Positions 1 through 12,285 of a stretch of 64,000 nucleotides of DNA are shown in pieces. The position numbers and the translations under genes were made by a program. Source of the DNA: Loripinus fragilis (lineage: Eukaryota > Mollusca > Bivalvia > Lucinida > Lucinidae); contig OZ026514.1 in NCBI GenBank assembly GCA_964019695.1, positions 97,044,345-97,108,344 of the forward strand. Reading direction: 5' to 3'. The notes under the pieces are model-generated. The model saw nothing but the letters and a program-made list of their open reading frames with translations, was not told the origin of the DNA and did no database searches. Each line of letters starts with the position of its first letter. Within the stretch, counting starts at the first letter, position 1.

Positions 1-1640
1 AATGGGAGTAACAATAAACAACAAGTCAACAACAACAGTTACACCACCTTAGAACGGACTAAGCCAACAAGGGGCTTAAAGTCATTTTTCTGGTACCAAA
101 TATTCGCCCTAGATTCTGCTGTTGTTGATGTACAAAAAATGTTCAGCTCACATGGAAGCCTAACTATTGCAATGTATAGAAGACTGTAATTTTGGTAGGT
201 TTACCTTTGGTAACTGCTAACAGCATCTGCAAATCGTGTCTGAACTATGAGTGATGCCCAGAAAAATAAGTTGTTATAAAGAATCACTCATATTTCAGAA
301 AAGATTTCAGAAGCCGTAAACATAGACCACGTACAATCTCAACGTCGTTCATTGGGCCACCAATGCGAACCATTTATATGTATTTGACAAACGTGATTGT
401 GGAAAACATAAATGTTACACTTGAACTACATTTGCAATAATCAGCAAAAACTTAATCGTGTCTTTTTTAAAACAACGATCTTAGTCGAAGTTAACGAAAT
501 CGAATGTCTTTGTGCTGCTTTCTGACACTTAGAAAGAAAAAAAGAAAAAAATATAAAAAAAAAATACTCCCAAACACGTGAGTATCTCCTCAGGAAAAGA
601 AAATATTGCAATAATCGTATGCACAAAGTGGCGGGGTTTTGTCATCCTTCAGTCTTTTGTCTATAATAAGGCCGGTGGTAGTACCAGACTTCTGAATATT
701 CCAAGAATCTTATTGGAATTTGAGTTATCATGATGAATGAGATGTATATGTTCTGACATATCCGGTTAAATATACCGGCCCACTCAGATCTTTCACCAAC
801 AATTGGTATGTCGATAATTTTTAAATTGTTCATTTTTGAAAGGATGTATGAGAAGTCGTCCAGCTCTAATGCTTCAGCTATTTTACAATAAAGGATTTAC
901 AATATCGCAAACGTTCTGCGAAATAAAACTGATGCTCTTTATTTACAGGAAGGAACTGCTCTGAATTAAAAATGTTCAAGCATCTTCAAAATCGGTGGAA
1001 ATAGTGTAATCACCTGTTTGTATCCATGGGGTTTAATATCCCATCCTATAAGAATTAATGTTTAGATGCAAATATCCATCAAAGATTTCGTAATTTGAAT
1101 TTATGAGATTAAATATTCAGTTCTAACACGCGCAGGTTGCATATTTTCTGTACAAGTTGGTTAACTTTGGCTTTTAACGGTTGAATGATTTTAACCGCCT
1201 TGTAAAGCTTCTAAAACACGTCAGATATTATTATCCTCTTCCACTTCTTACAAACGTTCGGTACAACTCCAGGGCAAATATCTAAATATTTCTGCCCACA
1301 ACAATGGCGGTAGGCCTGGTAGACCTGCAAAAAAGTAAGAACAAAAATTGTACAGCAGATAATACAAATTTCTGTAGGTAAGTGCGAATTTTAGAATTGT
1401 TTCTCTTATTTTTCACTGGTATTAATGCCTTCTAATAATGGCATGGAAACACCATACATCGCGTTTTGCTTAATTTTATCGAAATGAGTGATGAAAAGGT
1501 TTTTAGGACCCTTAGGGTGTTCCCAAATTAATGATACATCCGCCACAATATGACAGAGTGGTTGGGCCTTAAGTTGTAAAAGCGACCACGTGGCCAAGCA
1601 AATAGTGCTCTAAATGTGATGTTGACCTTAACAAATAGTG
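1..1640. other. No recognisable gene or repeat
   Basis: AT-rich sequence with a short A-rich run near 535-570. The open frames are short, lack splice context and show no family resemblance that I recognise. I see nothing that can be supported here. Confidence 0.5.
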
Positions 1641-1805
1641 AGTTTGATCAGGAAATACCACAATCACAAACTGCAGACAATCCCATGGCACCGAGAGGAC
1701 GAGTCGCACAACAATCACGTGACACTAGGAACACGAACTAAGCAAAGCAACCAGCTCTCTCTTCCCCATCAGGATGATTGAAAACTAGAATGGACATAAA
1801 GTAAC
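1640..1805 (-). repeat. Dispersed repeat R1, reverse copy
   Basis: Contains the reverse complement of the module seen at 3800-4135 and 19325-19535: AGCAAAGCAACCAGCTCTCT followed by a CCCCATCA block, and an upstream CACAATCACAAACTGCAGAC block. The family recurs at least four times in the window. By position at 19.3 kb it looks like the 3' region of a retroelement. Function unknown. Confidence 0.6.
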
Positions 1806-2940
1806 GTATAGCGGATTCATGGATTCTGTATAGCCGATTCATGGATTCTGCACACCGTTTTACTGAGATGAACATTTCACCAAGCCTCTATGAAATTATT
1901 TCAAACCAGCTGATGAAGAGGACGCGAATTTACAGACTAAATGCCATGACCTTTAACAATGGCCTTAAGTCTGGGCAGCGCTGTTTTTGTGTTCTGCACA
2001 CCGTCTTGCTGAGATGAACTTTAGTCTAAGGTTTAAATATATTCTTTCAAACAGTTCAGCAGATATGGAGTGAACAAGAAAGTGATTTCGACGGACAGAA
2101 TTTCAAAAGATTCTGTTATAATTCAAATAAATAAATTTCGCACAATGTAACTAGAAAAACTAAAAAAAAATGAATATTTTGAAGGGATTTTATATACACA
2201 CCCCCATTCAAACGACAACGCACCTTAACCTCATGAAAGTTAGACATTTCTCAAGTAATGCTTGGCCAAAACCATCCATCAGCTAAACGTGTTTTACCCT
2301 CATTAAATAATTTATATAAATAAAAAATGTAGTCGTAACCGTCCAAAATGTTGATGAAATGTTTAGCCAACTTCGTATATAACGTTTATTTCACTTCATT
2401 TTCAATTAAATTTTGCATGTTTATTGGTAATGGATTGAAAAAGAGAAGCCAGGGGTGGATAACAAGAAATTTTCGCTAGGTATATTTAACGATGCCTTTA
2501 CGATGACAATAACGAATGAATAACGAAGGTATAACGATTACGACAGACCAGTAACAAAATTGATTCGTAAACCTATCCTTATTAGCAGTTTCGTTAGTTA
2601 CGTAACGAAGACGCTGTGTCTGTGTAGAAGGTGTGTTGAAACACTGTAATGAGAACTTAAACTGATACACGTTTAAACAGCTGCCAGATTGAGAAAGCTG
2701 ACAGATCGAGAAGGCTGTCAAAATGGAATTAAAAAAAGCAATGACACCTCAGATATTTTCAGGAGGAACTGGAAATGGTGCATGACGAGGTAGGAAAAAA
2801 AATCTTTCACATAACGAAAAATTAGATACTGAATAAAATAAACAGTGTGTCAACTGTAAAACGCAGTGGAGATAAGGTGGAGCGAAAGTAACAGGATGTG
2901 AAGACAAAATCCAACAGCATTTATTTATGCTGAGCAAAAA
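1806..2940. other. Unassigned, with short local repeats
   Basis: Two near-direct repeats of GATTCATGGATTCTG occur around 1818-1850. The motif TTCTGCACACCGT with TGCTGAGATGAAC recurs at about 1845 and 1995. No gene is supported in the remainder. Confidence 0.4.
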
Positions 2941-3164
2941 TCGGTGGTGGTAGTGTTGATATTAAGCCTCTCACCCAACTTGAACAGAGGGTGCTAGCAA
3001 TAATTGGGGAAACGGCAGTCTATGGTATTGCCGATGGGATTGGCACAGAAATGCCAGGCCTGATAAATGATCATCAGGTGTAATCCGTTATTGAGGATTT
3101 ATTGCTCTTTGGTTGCCTATTTTAATGATTTTTTCCATCAACTGCCAAAAATTAGTAATCGGTT

Positions 3165-3695
3165 GATGGAATTTCATGAAACTTATGCTGATCAAATATG
3201 ACTATAGTGTGGTTATGCACATGAAGTTTTGTCAGGATATCCTAAGTACCAGAGGAGGTATTGTCTTTGATTGCTTAAATTTAGATAATTTGATTCTGTC
3301 CACAACCATAACTAAGTAAGAAATTGATCAAATTTCATGAATTCTATTTTTAGTATATGTGACCATAATACGATAATGCACACGAAGTTTTGTCAGGATT
3401 TCCTGTGCAATAAACGAGTTATTACCCTTTGGCTTTCAGAATGGCAATAAGTTACCCTGACCTTGGTCATTAGTTAGCAAGCAATAGAAGGAATTTCATG
3501 AAATTTATATATGATCGCAGTGTAATGATGTATGTGAAGTTTCATGAGCATGTCATCGTGTGTAGAGAAGTATTTGCCATTTGATTGCCTAAATATCAAT
3601 GAATGTGGGGCGATGCACATGAATATTTATTCCGATGCACATGAATACTCATTAGAATGTCCTTAGATAAACAGTAGGTATTGCCTTAATTTCAA
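3165..3695 (+). repeat. Degenerate tandem repeat, period about 160 bp
   Basis: Three to four diverged units start near 3172, 3332 and 3492. Each has a TTTCATGAA start, a GCACATGAAG or GCACACGAAG block, TTTTGTCAGGAT and a TATTGCC-type end. It reads like the internal repeats of an old non-autonomous transposon. No coding potential is evident. Confidence 0.5.
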
Positions 3696-3789
3696 TGAAA
3701 AAAAGCTCATAAATTTTACGGGGAATATCAATTCGTTGATGTGCCGTGGGTTGGTATGCAGTATGTGATTGTGGTATTTTCTGATCATA

Positions 3790-4140
3790 CTCACTTACTT
3801 CTTAGCATGTTGTTCTATGTTTTGGTGCGCGTTACTTTGTGTCCCTTCTAGTGCTTCAATCATCTTGATGGGGAAGAGAGAGCTAGTTGCTTTGCCTAGT
3901 TTGTCTTCCTGATGTCTCGTGACTGTTGTGTGGCTCTTCCTCGCGGTGTCACAGGTTTGTCTGCAGTTTATAATGGTGATATTTCCATCTTGATGGGGAA
4001 GAGAGAGTTGGTTGCTTTGCTTAGTTTGTCTTCCAGGTGTCTCGTGACTGTTGTGTGGCTCTTCATTGTGGTACCACGGGTTTGTCTGCAGTTTACGATG
4101 GTGGTATTTCCTAATCCTACTCACTATTTTTATTATACAT
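3790..4140 (+). repeat. Dispersed repeat R1, two tandem units
   Basis: Two units of about 120 bp, each with CTTGATGGGGAAGAGAGAG, TTGCTTTGC, TTTGTCTTCC and GTCTCGTGACTGTTGTGTGG. The same module lies at 19.3 kb in the same orientation and at 1.7 and 38.1 kb in reverse. A long minus-strand reading frame here follows from the repeat units and is not accepted as a gene. Confidence 0.65.
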
Positions 4141-4503
4141 GACAAAAATTACAATCCATATCGTTTTATATTGAAGAATCCTCAAAATCTTTGGGTGTCG
4201 GGTTAATTTTGGCTCTCCTGAAAGATCATCAGTACCGTGCCCCTGATTTTTTTTCTAATATGTAAAACGGTAGTCCATGAAAGAAAAAGAAAAATTTAAG
4301 ATTTTCAATGTCAGATTTTTTAATGTATAATTTCCTCTAAAAATCGAAATCCTATTTTGGGGAATTACCAAAATATATTATGCAGCTTTGGGAAAGCAAA
4401 AACATTTCTACATTTTCTTAAAGGCTTGAGGTCATGAGCAATGATTAAAATTGAAATAAAAAGCTGTATGACTATAACAACTATTTAGCTTAATATTTAG
4501 GAC

Positions 4504-4880
4504 TTAGGTTATTTTCAGAAAATTGATCAAATGCTGAACACTTCCATATAAGATTGTGAAAAATTGAGCATGGTAACATATCGTTTTAGTACATAAATCA
4601 TTTAAAGAGTGTGTTGTAGAAATACACCAAATTTCACTGTCCAATTTTCTTAGACATAAGCTCTTGATGAAATTCCCCGCAATGTACCGCTGAAATAACT
4701 TAGTGTGTCTATACATATGCCGTAATTCACCCTCCAATTTCCCGAGATCAAAGCCCTTGATGAAATTCACCTCAATCTACCCTCGAAATTACTAAAAATG
4801 TATTTTCCCAGGCCTAAGCTCTTGATGAAATTCACCACAATCTCTCGTTGAAATTACTAATGAGTGTGTCTGTAGATATG
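4504..4880. repeat. Short imperfect tandem repeat
   Basis: The phrase CTTGATGAAATTC recurs near 4662, 4755 and 4821, with CTCGAAATTACTAA-type and GTGTGTCT..ATATG phrases between. Units are uneven (about 66-92 bp). Probably part of an old element; no gene is visible. Confidence 0.45.
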
Positions 4881-5224
4881 CTGTCTATTGTGAATAAATA
4901 AAATAGTAAAATAGCAGCTTAATGCATGTAGCTCCGAAAGGTCCAGATAAACAAACTCCAGATGAACAAACTTTCAGTGTAAAAATTGAATTGTATTTCC
5001 ATCAGTTTTAACCATTGTCCTGCTAAAAACTATAACCTTTTTTTAGAAATTTGTGTATATCCAGTATCTACTGGCTATTCACAAATCATCTGATTATTAT
5101 CTGCACTGTTTTACAAGCAGCTTTAGAATTAAATGCATTTATTAAAATCATGCATTTGAAATGGCTGGAAAACAGAAGTGAATGTGCCAATTAAAAAATC
5201 GGCAGGATACTGTTAAAGAATTTG

Positions 5225-5285
5225 CTTTGGCTGTTCAAAAGATCGTCTCATTGAGATGATTCTTTTGAGTACTACTGGCTACAAC
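5225..5285. repeat. Hairpin repeat H, diverged copy
   Basis: The palindrome CAAAAGATCGTCTCA / TGAGATGATTCTTTTG matches the stem of the hairpin repeat family found five more times in the KAT5 introns (42.7, 44.7, 49.2, 61.8 kb and a partial at 42.6 kb). This is the only copy seen upstream of the gene. Confidence 0.55.
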
Positions 5286-5324
5286 ATGTAAAATATTTGA
5301 AGAAAAAGTAAAATAAATTTAATT

Positions 5325-5565
5325 ACACACTCTTAACCCATATAAGCCTAGCGTCCTTTTTGTGGGATATAGGGAAACAATGCAGACCCAGACCAGACGC
5401 TGCAGAACGCGGCGTCTGATCAGGGTCTCCTCTGTTTGCTTACATAATGTTCTATTAGAATTGGGACAAAAATGAAAAATGCCACCAAAGATCCCTAAAA
5501 TTGAAATGGACACATCCTTCTGATAAGGGTGGGTGAGTCCATTCGGCACAAATGGGTTAACATGT
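5325..5565. repeat. Palindromic repeat P within a longer repeat
   Basis: Begins with the phrase CCCATATAAGCCTAGC, shared with 43990, and contains an inverted pair AGACGC..GCGTCT between AAACAATGCAGACCC and GGGTCTCCTCTGTTTGC. It belongs to the short hairpin family whose outer ends are shared but whose inner stems differ from copy to copy. Confidence 0.6.
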
Positions 5566-5934
5566 CATGATGTCTAAAATGTGTGCAATATAAATGCCAT
5601 ATTACCTATAAGTAATTATGATTTATTTCAAGAAAGAAAGTTTGTTGCTTTCAACCCAATTTTGGAGGCTGTGATTACCATTTTTCTGTAAGAATGACTT
5701 TGGTATGTGTTGAAATTTCTGGTAGACTCGACCTTCTATGTGCTTAAATGGCTTCACATTTCGTAAATCATCCATGATTGTCAGCTCATCTTCTGTTGAC
5801 TCTTTTTGTTTATGTTTTTGGCTCTGACAATAGTCCCTGCTTGATTGTCAGTTTTGTGCAGTGACATGGATTCCAGGAAGGGCAACAGTACGGTGTTCAA
5901 TATTCGTATTTGACTTGTTAAACATGTGTTTAAT

Positions 5935-6240
5935 ATATTATTCGCTTTCCTTCACCTGCCATTCTTGTACAAGATCTGCTGGCACATGCCTATCCACCTT
6001 GCCATTCAGATTAACGAAGCAAGCATGAACAATCAGGCAAGCATCCCTTAGCCCTATGACAGAATACTGCTGCACAAGCATTCTTAATTTTTCTTTTGGA
6101 TACTTTGCCTTTGTTCTGCGCGCTTTCAATTGTAGCATCACTATTTTCAAAGGGCCAACATTTTTCTCCTGTTTGGGCAGCTTGCCATACACAAATCCTA
6201 CTTCAAGTGAGAGATGCCTGTAATCTTTAACCTTGTCTTG
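5935..6240 (-). pseudogene. C-terminal exon of a DUF6589-like TE protein
   Basis: On the minus strand an open stretch reads YRHLSLEVGFVYGKLP, then KARRTKAKYPKEKLRMLVQQ, then a Cys/His-containing tail (VHACFVNLNGK) and a stop. The style matches, from memory, the C-terminal part of the DUF6589-type proteins that occur in many copies in invertebrate genomes and are thought to belong to transposable elements. It lies downstream, on the same strand, of the larger piece at 6966-7637 and could be its last exon. I cannot confirm the splice junctions. Function unknown; the neighbouring piece carries a stop and a frameshift, so I call the locus broken. Confidence 0.45.
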
Positions 6241-6385
6241 TTTCTGGTCCCTAACTGTTTAATGATGCCTTAACCATGTGGTATTGTCATGTTTTCACCA
6301 TTGGCCAGTTTCACATTTAAGGTTTCTTTGATTTCCTAAGTTTCTTAAAGACAAAATGAAACTAGAAATTACGTTTATGAAACAC

Positions 6386-6850
6386 TATGCCCCCAACCTT
6401 TAGCTTTTCGATAAGGATGATCTCATCAAAATCCTTTTCACCAGGTAATCTACTCACCAACCTCTATCAGCTGACCAAATTTGAGGCTACTAGCTGTAAT
6501 AGTTTTCTATATATCTTTATGACATTTTTGAAAAAAATGCAACGAGCAATAACTCATATAAAATAAAATAACTTTTTTTTTAATTTTCGACCAAGTTTGA
6601 AGCTCCTAGCTGTGATAGTTTTTGAGATATCTTTATTGCAAAATTACATTATGAACCTTTAAAAGGGGAATAACTCCACAAAGGGAGATAATCCAGAATT
6701 TAAAAAAATAAAGGGGCAGTTATTTTTGACGAGAAATCCATCTATGAAATTTCGAAACCCTATCTTAAAATTTGTTTGGACGGACAGATGGATGGACGGA
6801 CAAGCCCAAAGCAATATGTCTCTTCAACTTTTCCAAAGTTGGGGGCATAA
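6386..6850. mobile_element. Non-autonomous element with ATGCCCCCAAC ends
   Basis: The left end reads TATGCCCCCAACCTT and the right end reads CCAAAGTTGGGGGCATA, an imperfect inverted pair. Inside are two diverged copies of a segment with TAGCTGTGATAGTTTTTGAG-like sequence and, near the right end, a GGACGGACAGATGGATGGAC run. It has no coding capacity. The design resembles other bivalve non-autonomous repeats with GGAC-rich runs (compare 12286-13346). The target-site duplication was not resolved. Confidence 0.5.
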
Positions 6851-6965
6851 CCAGAGGACCTTAGGTCCTGAAACTCTCACCTGACATCGAGTCATAAGAA
6901 TGTAGATGAATTAATAATATAACATATAATTTAGGAGGTATATTTTTCAGCCTGTTCCTCTTTCA

Positions 6966-7637
6966 TCAACATTTCGAGTTATATCCTCTTTTTGTGGTAT
7001 GTAAGAAGTTACCTTCTTCTACAGTTTCCTGCTTATTCTCACCACTCCAACAGGGATATACATACTGATCAATAAAGCTGCCAAAGACCTCATACACCAA
7101 CTGCGTTTGTTCCTCAAGACTTCTAAAAACAAGTGGAGTCTGCAGTGAGGGAGATCCCACACTCTCGTCCATACCGAAAAAAGGTCACGGCAGCCTCATT
7201 GATGTTGGCGTTAATATAATTGATAATAAATCTCTTGTCTGCATCATATGTCTACATGACATTAAGGTCCACTTGTGGTCGACATAGACACTCACATTCT
7301 CCACGCAGGGTACCCATTTTACTTCTACCATCACTATTCCACAGCTCACCGAACAAGCATTTCTCCATATAGTTCATTCCTAGATGAATGAACTCTGCTG
7401 TGCGTCTACCGATATTGGCAAATCTTCCTCCAGGATTCATAATGTCCAGTCTCAACAGAAGGACACATGTGAACCTCTCCCTGGTGAGCTGGTCGCCACC
7501 AATCTGAAATTTTATTGATTTATCAACACCCGACTCCCTAGCAAGCTGCTGGTACCACTCTAGAATTTTAACGTCATCCTGATTTTTTTTTGCTCGTTAA
7601 AAGGAAGACCTGCTTGGAAAGGGCTTACCTCTTGGCT
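6966..7637 (-). pseudogene. DUF6589-like TE protein, central exon, broken
   Basis: Minus-strand reading from about 7634 gives QEVSPFQAGLPFNEQ, then an aspartate-rich step, a WYQQL helix, the motif IGGDQLTRERF, and then EFIHLGMNYMEKCLF, followed by GTLRGECEC. This order and the GGDQLTR signature fit my memory of DUF6589 proteins. There is an in-frame TAG near 7259 after LNVM; the frame then continues with TYDADKRFIINYIN. A frameshift near 7174 leads into the frame starting MDESVGSP that ends at 6966. It is therefore a pseudogene. The LINE at 7638-16162 separates it from its likely upstream exon at 16407-16745. The family function is not established. Confidence 0.5.
7607..7637. repeat. Left fragment of module R2, ending in LINE TSD
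   Basis: CCTGCTTGGAAAGGGCTT followed by ACCTCTTGGCT matches the R2 module at 20081 and 20224. Its last 11 bases, ACCTCTTGGCT (7627-7637), recur at 16163-16173, where the rest of the module continues. This split module marks the LINE insertion site. Confidence 0.65.
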
Positions 7638-8190
7638 GGAGAGTCCCTACCACCTTGCCGCGGTCTCTGGGGCACACTTCACACAGGGGACGATATTGAT
7701 TGTAATACTTGTCTCCTCTGGGAGTGATAAGAGTAGGACCCACCAGTTTGCCGTGGCTGGCTTTCTCCTAACTCGAAGGGGATGGCCTGGAAGACTGAGA
7801 GCCTGCAGAATATGGACGTTTATAAATTCTGTATGACTCAACACGTCTCTTTGACGGGGTAGACGGAGGTGGAAAGACGGCCCGGTGTTTCTAATCGGCT
7901 TTGTCATGCTGAGCCCCAGGATTCTGAAAATGTAAAAAAAATATTTCTTATATCTTCGTTCTATAGTATCGTTCTGATGCCAACCATGTGTCCATTATCT
8001 TACACTTTCTTTCTTTTATAAAATAATCCTGGAAGGCAGTGGCGTAACGGGTCAATTGTGCAGATTCTATTTGTGCAAGTATACCTTCTATGTAACTCTA
8101 CCACTGGAGGTCAAAAGCCACTCCATTAAAGTGCTCCCTTGTTGGAAACCACGGTGGGTGGAGAGCATGGAGGATGAATCAAACAACTAA
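7638..8190 (+). promoter_or_regulatory. Likely LINE 5' UTR with internal promoter
   Basis: The sequence between the 5' target-site duplication and the first gag-like codons is more GC-rich at its start than the surroundings, as expected of the 5' UTR of a non-LTR element with an internal promoter. No long plus-strand frame is present. A minus-strand stretch (about 7640-7920) is partly open but has stops. The promoter role is inference. Confidence 0.4.
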
Positions 8191-8304
8191 ACTACATGGC
8201 TAAACAAAAAGCAAAAAACGTCACATAGCAAATTCAGATACTGGCTCTGAAAACTCGTACCCAGTTTCTCAACCAACTAAGTCAAGTTCGTCTACATCAA
8301 CTAA

Positions 8305-9539
8305 AAAACCTTATGTACCCAGAATTTTAATAATCCATTCAGAAAAAGAAGGAGAGACTATTTCTTCTCTTTCTCCGTTTGTAGTGCATAAAACTATTAT
8401 GAGCATTGCAGGAGAACCAAAGAGCATAAAGAACCTAAGGTCCGGTGATCTTTTGATACAATGTGCTAAAGAATCATACGAAAAAAAGTCTACTACAGAT
8501 GAAGACATTTTGTAGTCTAAAATGCTCTGTAACACCCCATTCATTTTTGAACACATCCAAGGGTATTATTTGCTGTCCAGCCTTGAACAGAGTGACAAGC
8601 GATGATATCAAGGAAGGCATAGTTGAACAGGGAGTTACGGATGTACGTAGAATCACTGTACGTCGTGATGGTGTCACAAAATTAACCAACACATATGTTC
8701 TTACATTCAACTCACCTAACTTACCTACAGCTGTTAAAATAGGCTTTATGCAAGTAAAAGTAGATGTCTATATACCAAACCCTCTTCGATGTTACCATTG
8801 TCAAGTGTTTGGTCACCACAAAAATAAATGTGGTAGACACGCTGTATGCTGTAACTGCGGTGAGCCCGAACATGTGCACCATCTGGCGTGTGTGACAAAC
8901 CAGCCAAATGTGTCAACTGCTCGGGTGATCACCCTGCAAACTCAAAGCAATGCCCACAATGGGAGAAAGAGAAGAAAATTCTCAAAATCAAATGTGAAAA
9001 CAACATCATTTCCTGAAGCTCGTAAACAATACGAGCAATTTTACAAAGGTCAAACATATGCAAGTGCTGTTAAACCAGGCACTTGCAACAAATCTACACA
9101 AACTGACAACAAGAGCACACAGACGGACGACAGCTTTACCGAATACTTAAAACAGACAACAGAGAAAACACAAGCAACACAAGAAAAACGTAACTCATCT
9201 CCTCATCCAGGAAAAAGTAACTCCTCTCATCCTGGGCCAGCCCTTAAGGCGGCGACCTTAGAAATGATTGAGAAAGATAAGGAGAAGAAGAAAAAAGAAG
9301 AGAAAGACAAACTTAAAAACCAACAAAAAGAAGAAAGAAAACAGCAATGGCAAAAAGAACAAGCACAGAAAGAAAAAGAACAAATTGAAAAAGCAAAACA
9401 AGCTGAAAAGAATCCATATTCTGTGTTTGCTGAAAAATATGGCGAGGAGGTCATAGACGATGAGTCTGTGGTTTTCGCAGAGCCATCTTCCAGTGATCAC
9501 CTCCCTAAAGGTACACTGTCAGGATTTCCATTAACTTAA
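8305..9539 (+). pseudogene. LINE ORF1, gag-like with three zinc knuckles
   Basis: An RNA-binding gag-like protein spread over at least two frames. The first frame (about 8309-8515) reads PYVPRILIIHSEKEGE. A second frame (8463-9539) carries CYHCQVFGHHKNKC and CCNCGEPEHVHHLAC. A third knuckle, CVNCSGDHPANSKQC, is readable only in a shifted frame around 8910-8955, so two frameshifts interrupt the zinc-knuckle block. After it come a TYASAV segment, a KSTQTD repeat and a long Lys/Glu-rich coiled-coil-like stretch (about 9265-9415). ORF1 of I-group elements packages the RNA; this copy cannot make the intact protein. It ends at 9536-9539, just upstream of ORF2. Confidence 0.75.
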
Positions 9540-9600
9540 ATAATGGAGGGTTTCAATCTTACCATCATTTTATTACCCCTTTTAATATTTTTTTCAAGTA

Positions 9601-12285
9601 TGGATTTTAAACAAAAAATTATACAATGGAATTGTCGAGGTTTGAAACCTAATTATAGTGAATTATCATTATTGATTTCTGAATATAATCCGTCTGTATT
9701 TTGTTTTCAAGAAACATTTCTTAAACCAGATGATAACATATCATTAAAAGGTTTTAATGTATATAACTATGTTCATACTGATTGTTTGAGGCCCTCTAGT
9801 GGTGCCTCAATATTTGTAAAATCATCTTTCCCACAAAGAAAGATTGATTTACAAACAGAACTACAAGCAACTGCTATTTCTGTCACTCTTGACAGAGAAA
9901 TAACCATATGTTCTGTATATATTCCTCCATCCTTTTCTCTCAACTCCCAACACTTGGACAATTTACTGCAACAACTTCCTTCTCCGTATATCTTATTAGG
10001 TGACTTCAATGGTCACAAGTCTTACACTTATCACTTATCATTCTCCAAGTACAAAGTCTTTTACATCTATTGATCTTTCCTTCTGTCATCCATCACTGTT
10101 TCTTGACTTTAATTGGTCTGTATGTGAAGACCAACACAATAGTGATCACTTCCCTCATTTCCAAAGTGGAAATTAAATCGAGCCAACTGGGATCTATTTA
10201 ATACTCTATGCACTGGTAAATTGATACCAGAAAACTTCAAAGAATCTTCTGATCCTATAGCTGATTTTACCTCTTCTCTTATTGAAATATCTAAAGAATG
10301 TATTCCTCAAACTTCGACAAATCCAACTAAAAGTAATCAATGGTATAATGACGACTGTAAAAAAGCAATTAAACAGCCTAAGCAAGCTCTTTCTAAATTC
10401 AAAAGATCTCCAAATACTAACAATTTCAATGACATCAAAGTATTTAGAGCTAAAGCCCGTAGAACAATTAAAATTTCGAAGTGTAAGTCATGGAGATCTT
10501 ATGTTTCGAAAATTAATCATAAAACACCTATTAAAAAGGTTTGGGATATGATAAGAAAAATCTCTGGAAAAAACAAATCCCCCAGTTACACACATTTAAA
10601 CATGGTGGGTACTGACAGCAAAGCAACTTCAAAAACAGACATTGCTGACACTTTAGGAGAAACTTTTTGTCACAATTCATCATCATTCAATTAATCTGAA
10701 TCCTTCAGAAAGATTAAAACCGAACAAGAGAAAAATAAATTGAATTTTAAATCACAAAATAATGAAATTTATGACAAAGATTTTAGTTTAGATGAATTAG
10801 TTGAAGCTATTCAACTATCACATGACTCAGCCACGGGTCCTGATGAGATCCTCTATCAAATGCTAAAACATCTCCCAGAGAATTCTCTTGAAACCCTTTT
10901 GAATATATTTAATTACATTTGGACTACTGGTAAATCTTCAGAAGATTGGATATATGCAACCATAATCCCAATTCCCAAACCTGGGAAAGATCCTGCGGAA
11001 CCTAATAATTATAGACCTATAGCTTTAACAAGTTGTCTATGTAAAACACTTGAAAGAATGATAAATAAAAGACTTACTTGGTTTTTAGATTCTAATAATC
11101 ATATATCGCGGTTCCAGTCTGGTTTCAGATCTGGCCGTAGTACAACTGATAATTTAGTTAGATTGGAAACTTTCATACGTGATGCCTTTATTAAAAAGGA
11201 ACATGTAATCGCTGTGTTTTTTTTATTTGGAAAAAGCTTATGATACAACATGGAGATACGGCATTTTAAAAGATATCCACAAACTTGGATTAAGAGGTAG
11301 ACTTCCTACATTCATTGAAAACTTACTTGCAGACCGCGCCATGCAAGTCCGAGTTGGCTCCTCTCTGTCTGACTATTATGACCAGGAGCAGGGTGTTCCT
11401 CAAGGGGGTGTTTTGTCTACGACACTTTTTAGTATCAAAATTAATGATATTGTGAAATGTTTAGGTAATCTTACTGATTGCTCATTATACGTTGACGACT
11501 TCTGTATCTGTTATCGCTCAAAAAGCATGGCGACAATTGAACGTCAACTACAACAAAATTTGAATAAGATTGAAAATTGGGCAACAAGCAATGGCTTTAA
11601 GTTTTCCAAATCAAAAACACAGTGTGTACATTTCTGTCAGTTGCGCAAGCAACATGATGATCCGGTTTTACATTTATATGGATCACCTATTCCAGTTGTT
11701 GAGGAATCTAAATACCTTGGCATTTTATTTGATAGAAAACTCAGTTTTATACCCCATATTAGATATCTCAAAGCTAAATGTTTAAAAGCATTGAATCTTT
11801 TAAAAGTGTTTTCACATACTTCTTGGGGTGCAGACTGAACTACACTTCTCAAGCTGTATCAGTCTCTAGTCCGGTCAAAATTAGACTATGGCTGTATTAT
11901 ATATGGCTCTGCACGAAAATCATATCTTCAAATGCTTGATCCTATACATAACCAAGGACTTAGATTAGCCTTAGGGGCTTTTAGAACTTCTCCTGTTGCT
12001 AGTCTCTATTTGGAAGCAGATGAACCATCATTATACTCACGAAGAGAGAAACTCTCTTTGCAATATGCTATAAGACTTGCTGCTAACCCATCAAATCCTG
12101 CTCAAGAAGTTACATTCCCACCAAATTATGTTGATTTATATGAACAGAAACCTAAAGCTATTAAATCATTTGGCATCAGAATTTCACCACTCTTAGAATC
12201 TGCCAATATCAAACCACAAAATATTGAAAAACATTTTACACCAAATATTCCAGCTTGGTGTATGAAACCACCTGAAATACTTTTT
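9601..12285 (+). pseudogene. LINE ORF2: endonuclease and reverse transcriptase
   Basis: Starts MDFKQKIIQWNCRGLKPN, the usual opening of an AP-like endonuclease, followed by FCFQETFL, then LLGDFNGH near 10000. Sequence after that point joins directly to a KSFTSIDLSF..NSDHFP segment with a frameshift, so a middle part of the endonuclease appears deleted. The RT fingers begin near 10740 with SATGPDEI, IPIPKPGKDP and YRPIALTS. After a frameshift near 11222 come the EKAYDTTW box, QGVPQGGVLS and the catalytic YVDD box near 11490. An in-frame stop follows WGAD at 11836. The post-RT segment reaches 12281, where another element has inserted. It resumes at 13352. Confidence 0.8.

Noticed and set aside
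3795..4145. 116-residue minus-strand frame with TKQSNQLSLPHQD repeats
   Set aside because: It coincides with two tandem R1 repeat units; the same module occurs elsewhere in other frames and with stops.
7640..7923. Minus-strand open stretch with SKRRVESYRIYKRPYSAG-like text and splice-like borders
   Set aside because: It has two stops and lies between the LINE target-site duplication and ORF1, where the LINE 5' UTR is expected. It could still be an N-terminal exon of the DUF6589-like gene, but the duplication argues against it.
9227..9500. Minus-strand Phe/Ser/Cys-rich frames of 75-80 residues
   Set aside because: Shadow of the Lys/Glu-rich coiled-coil segment of LINE ORF1 on the opposite strand.
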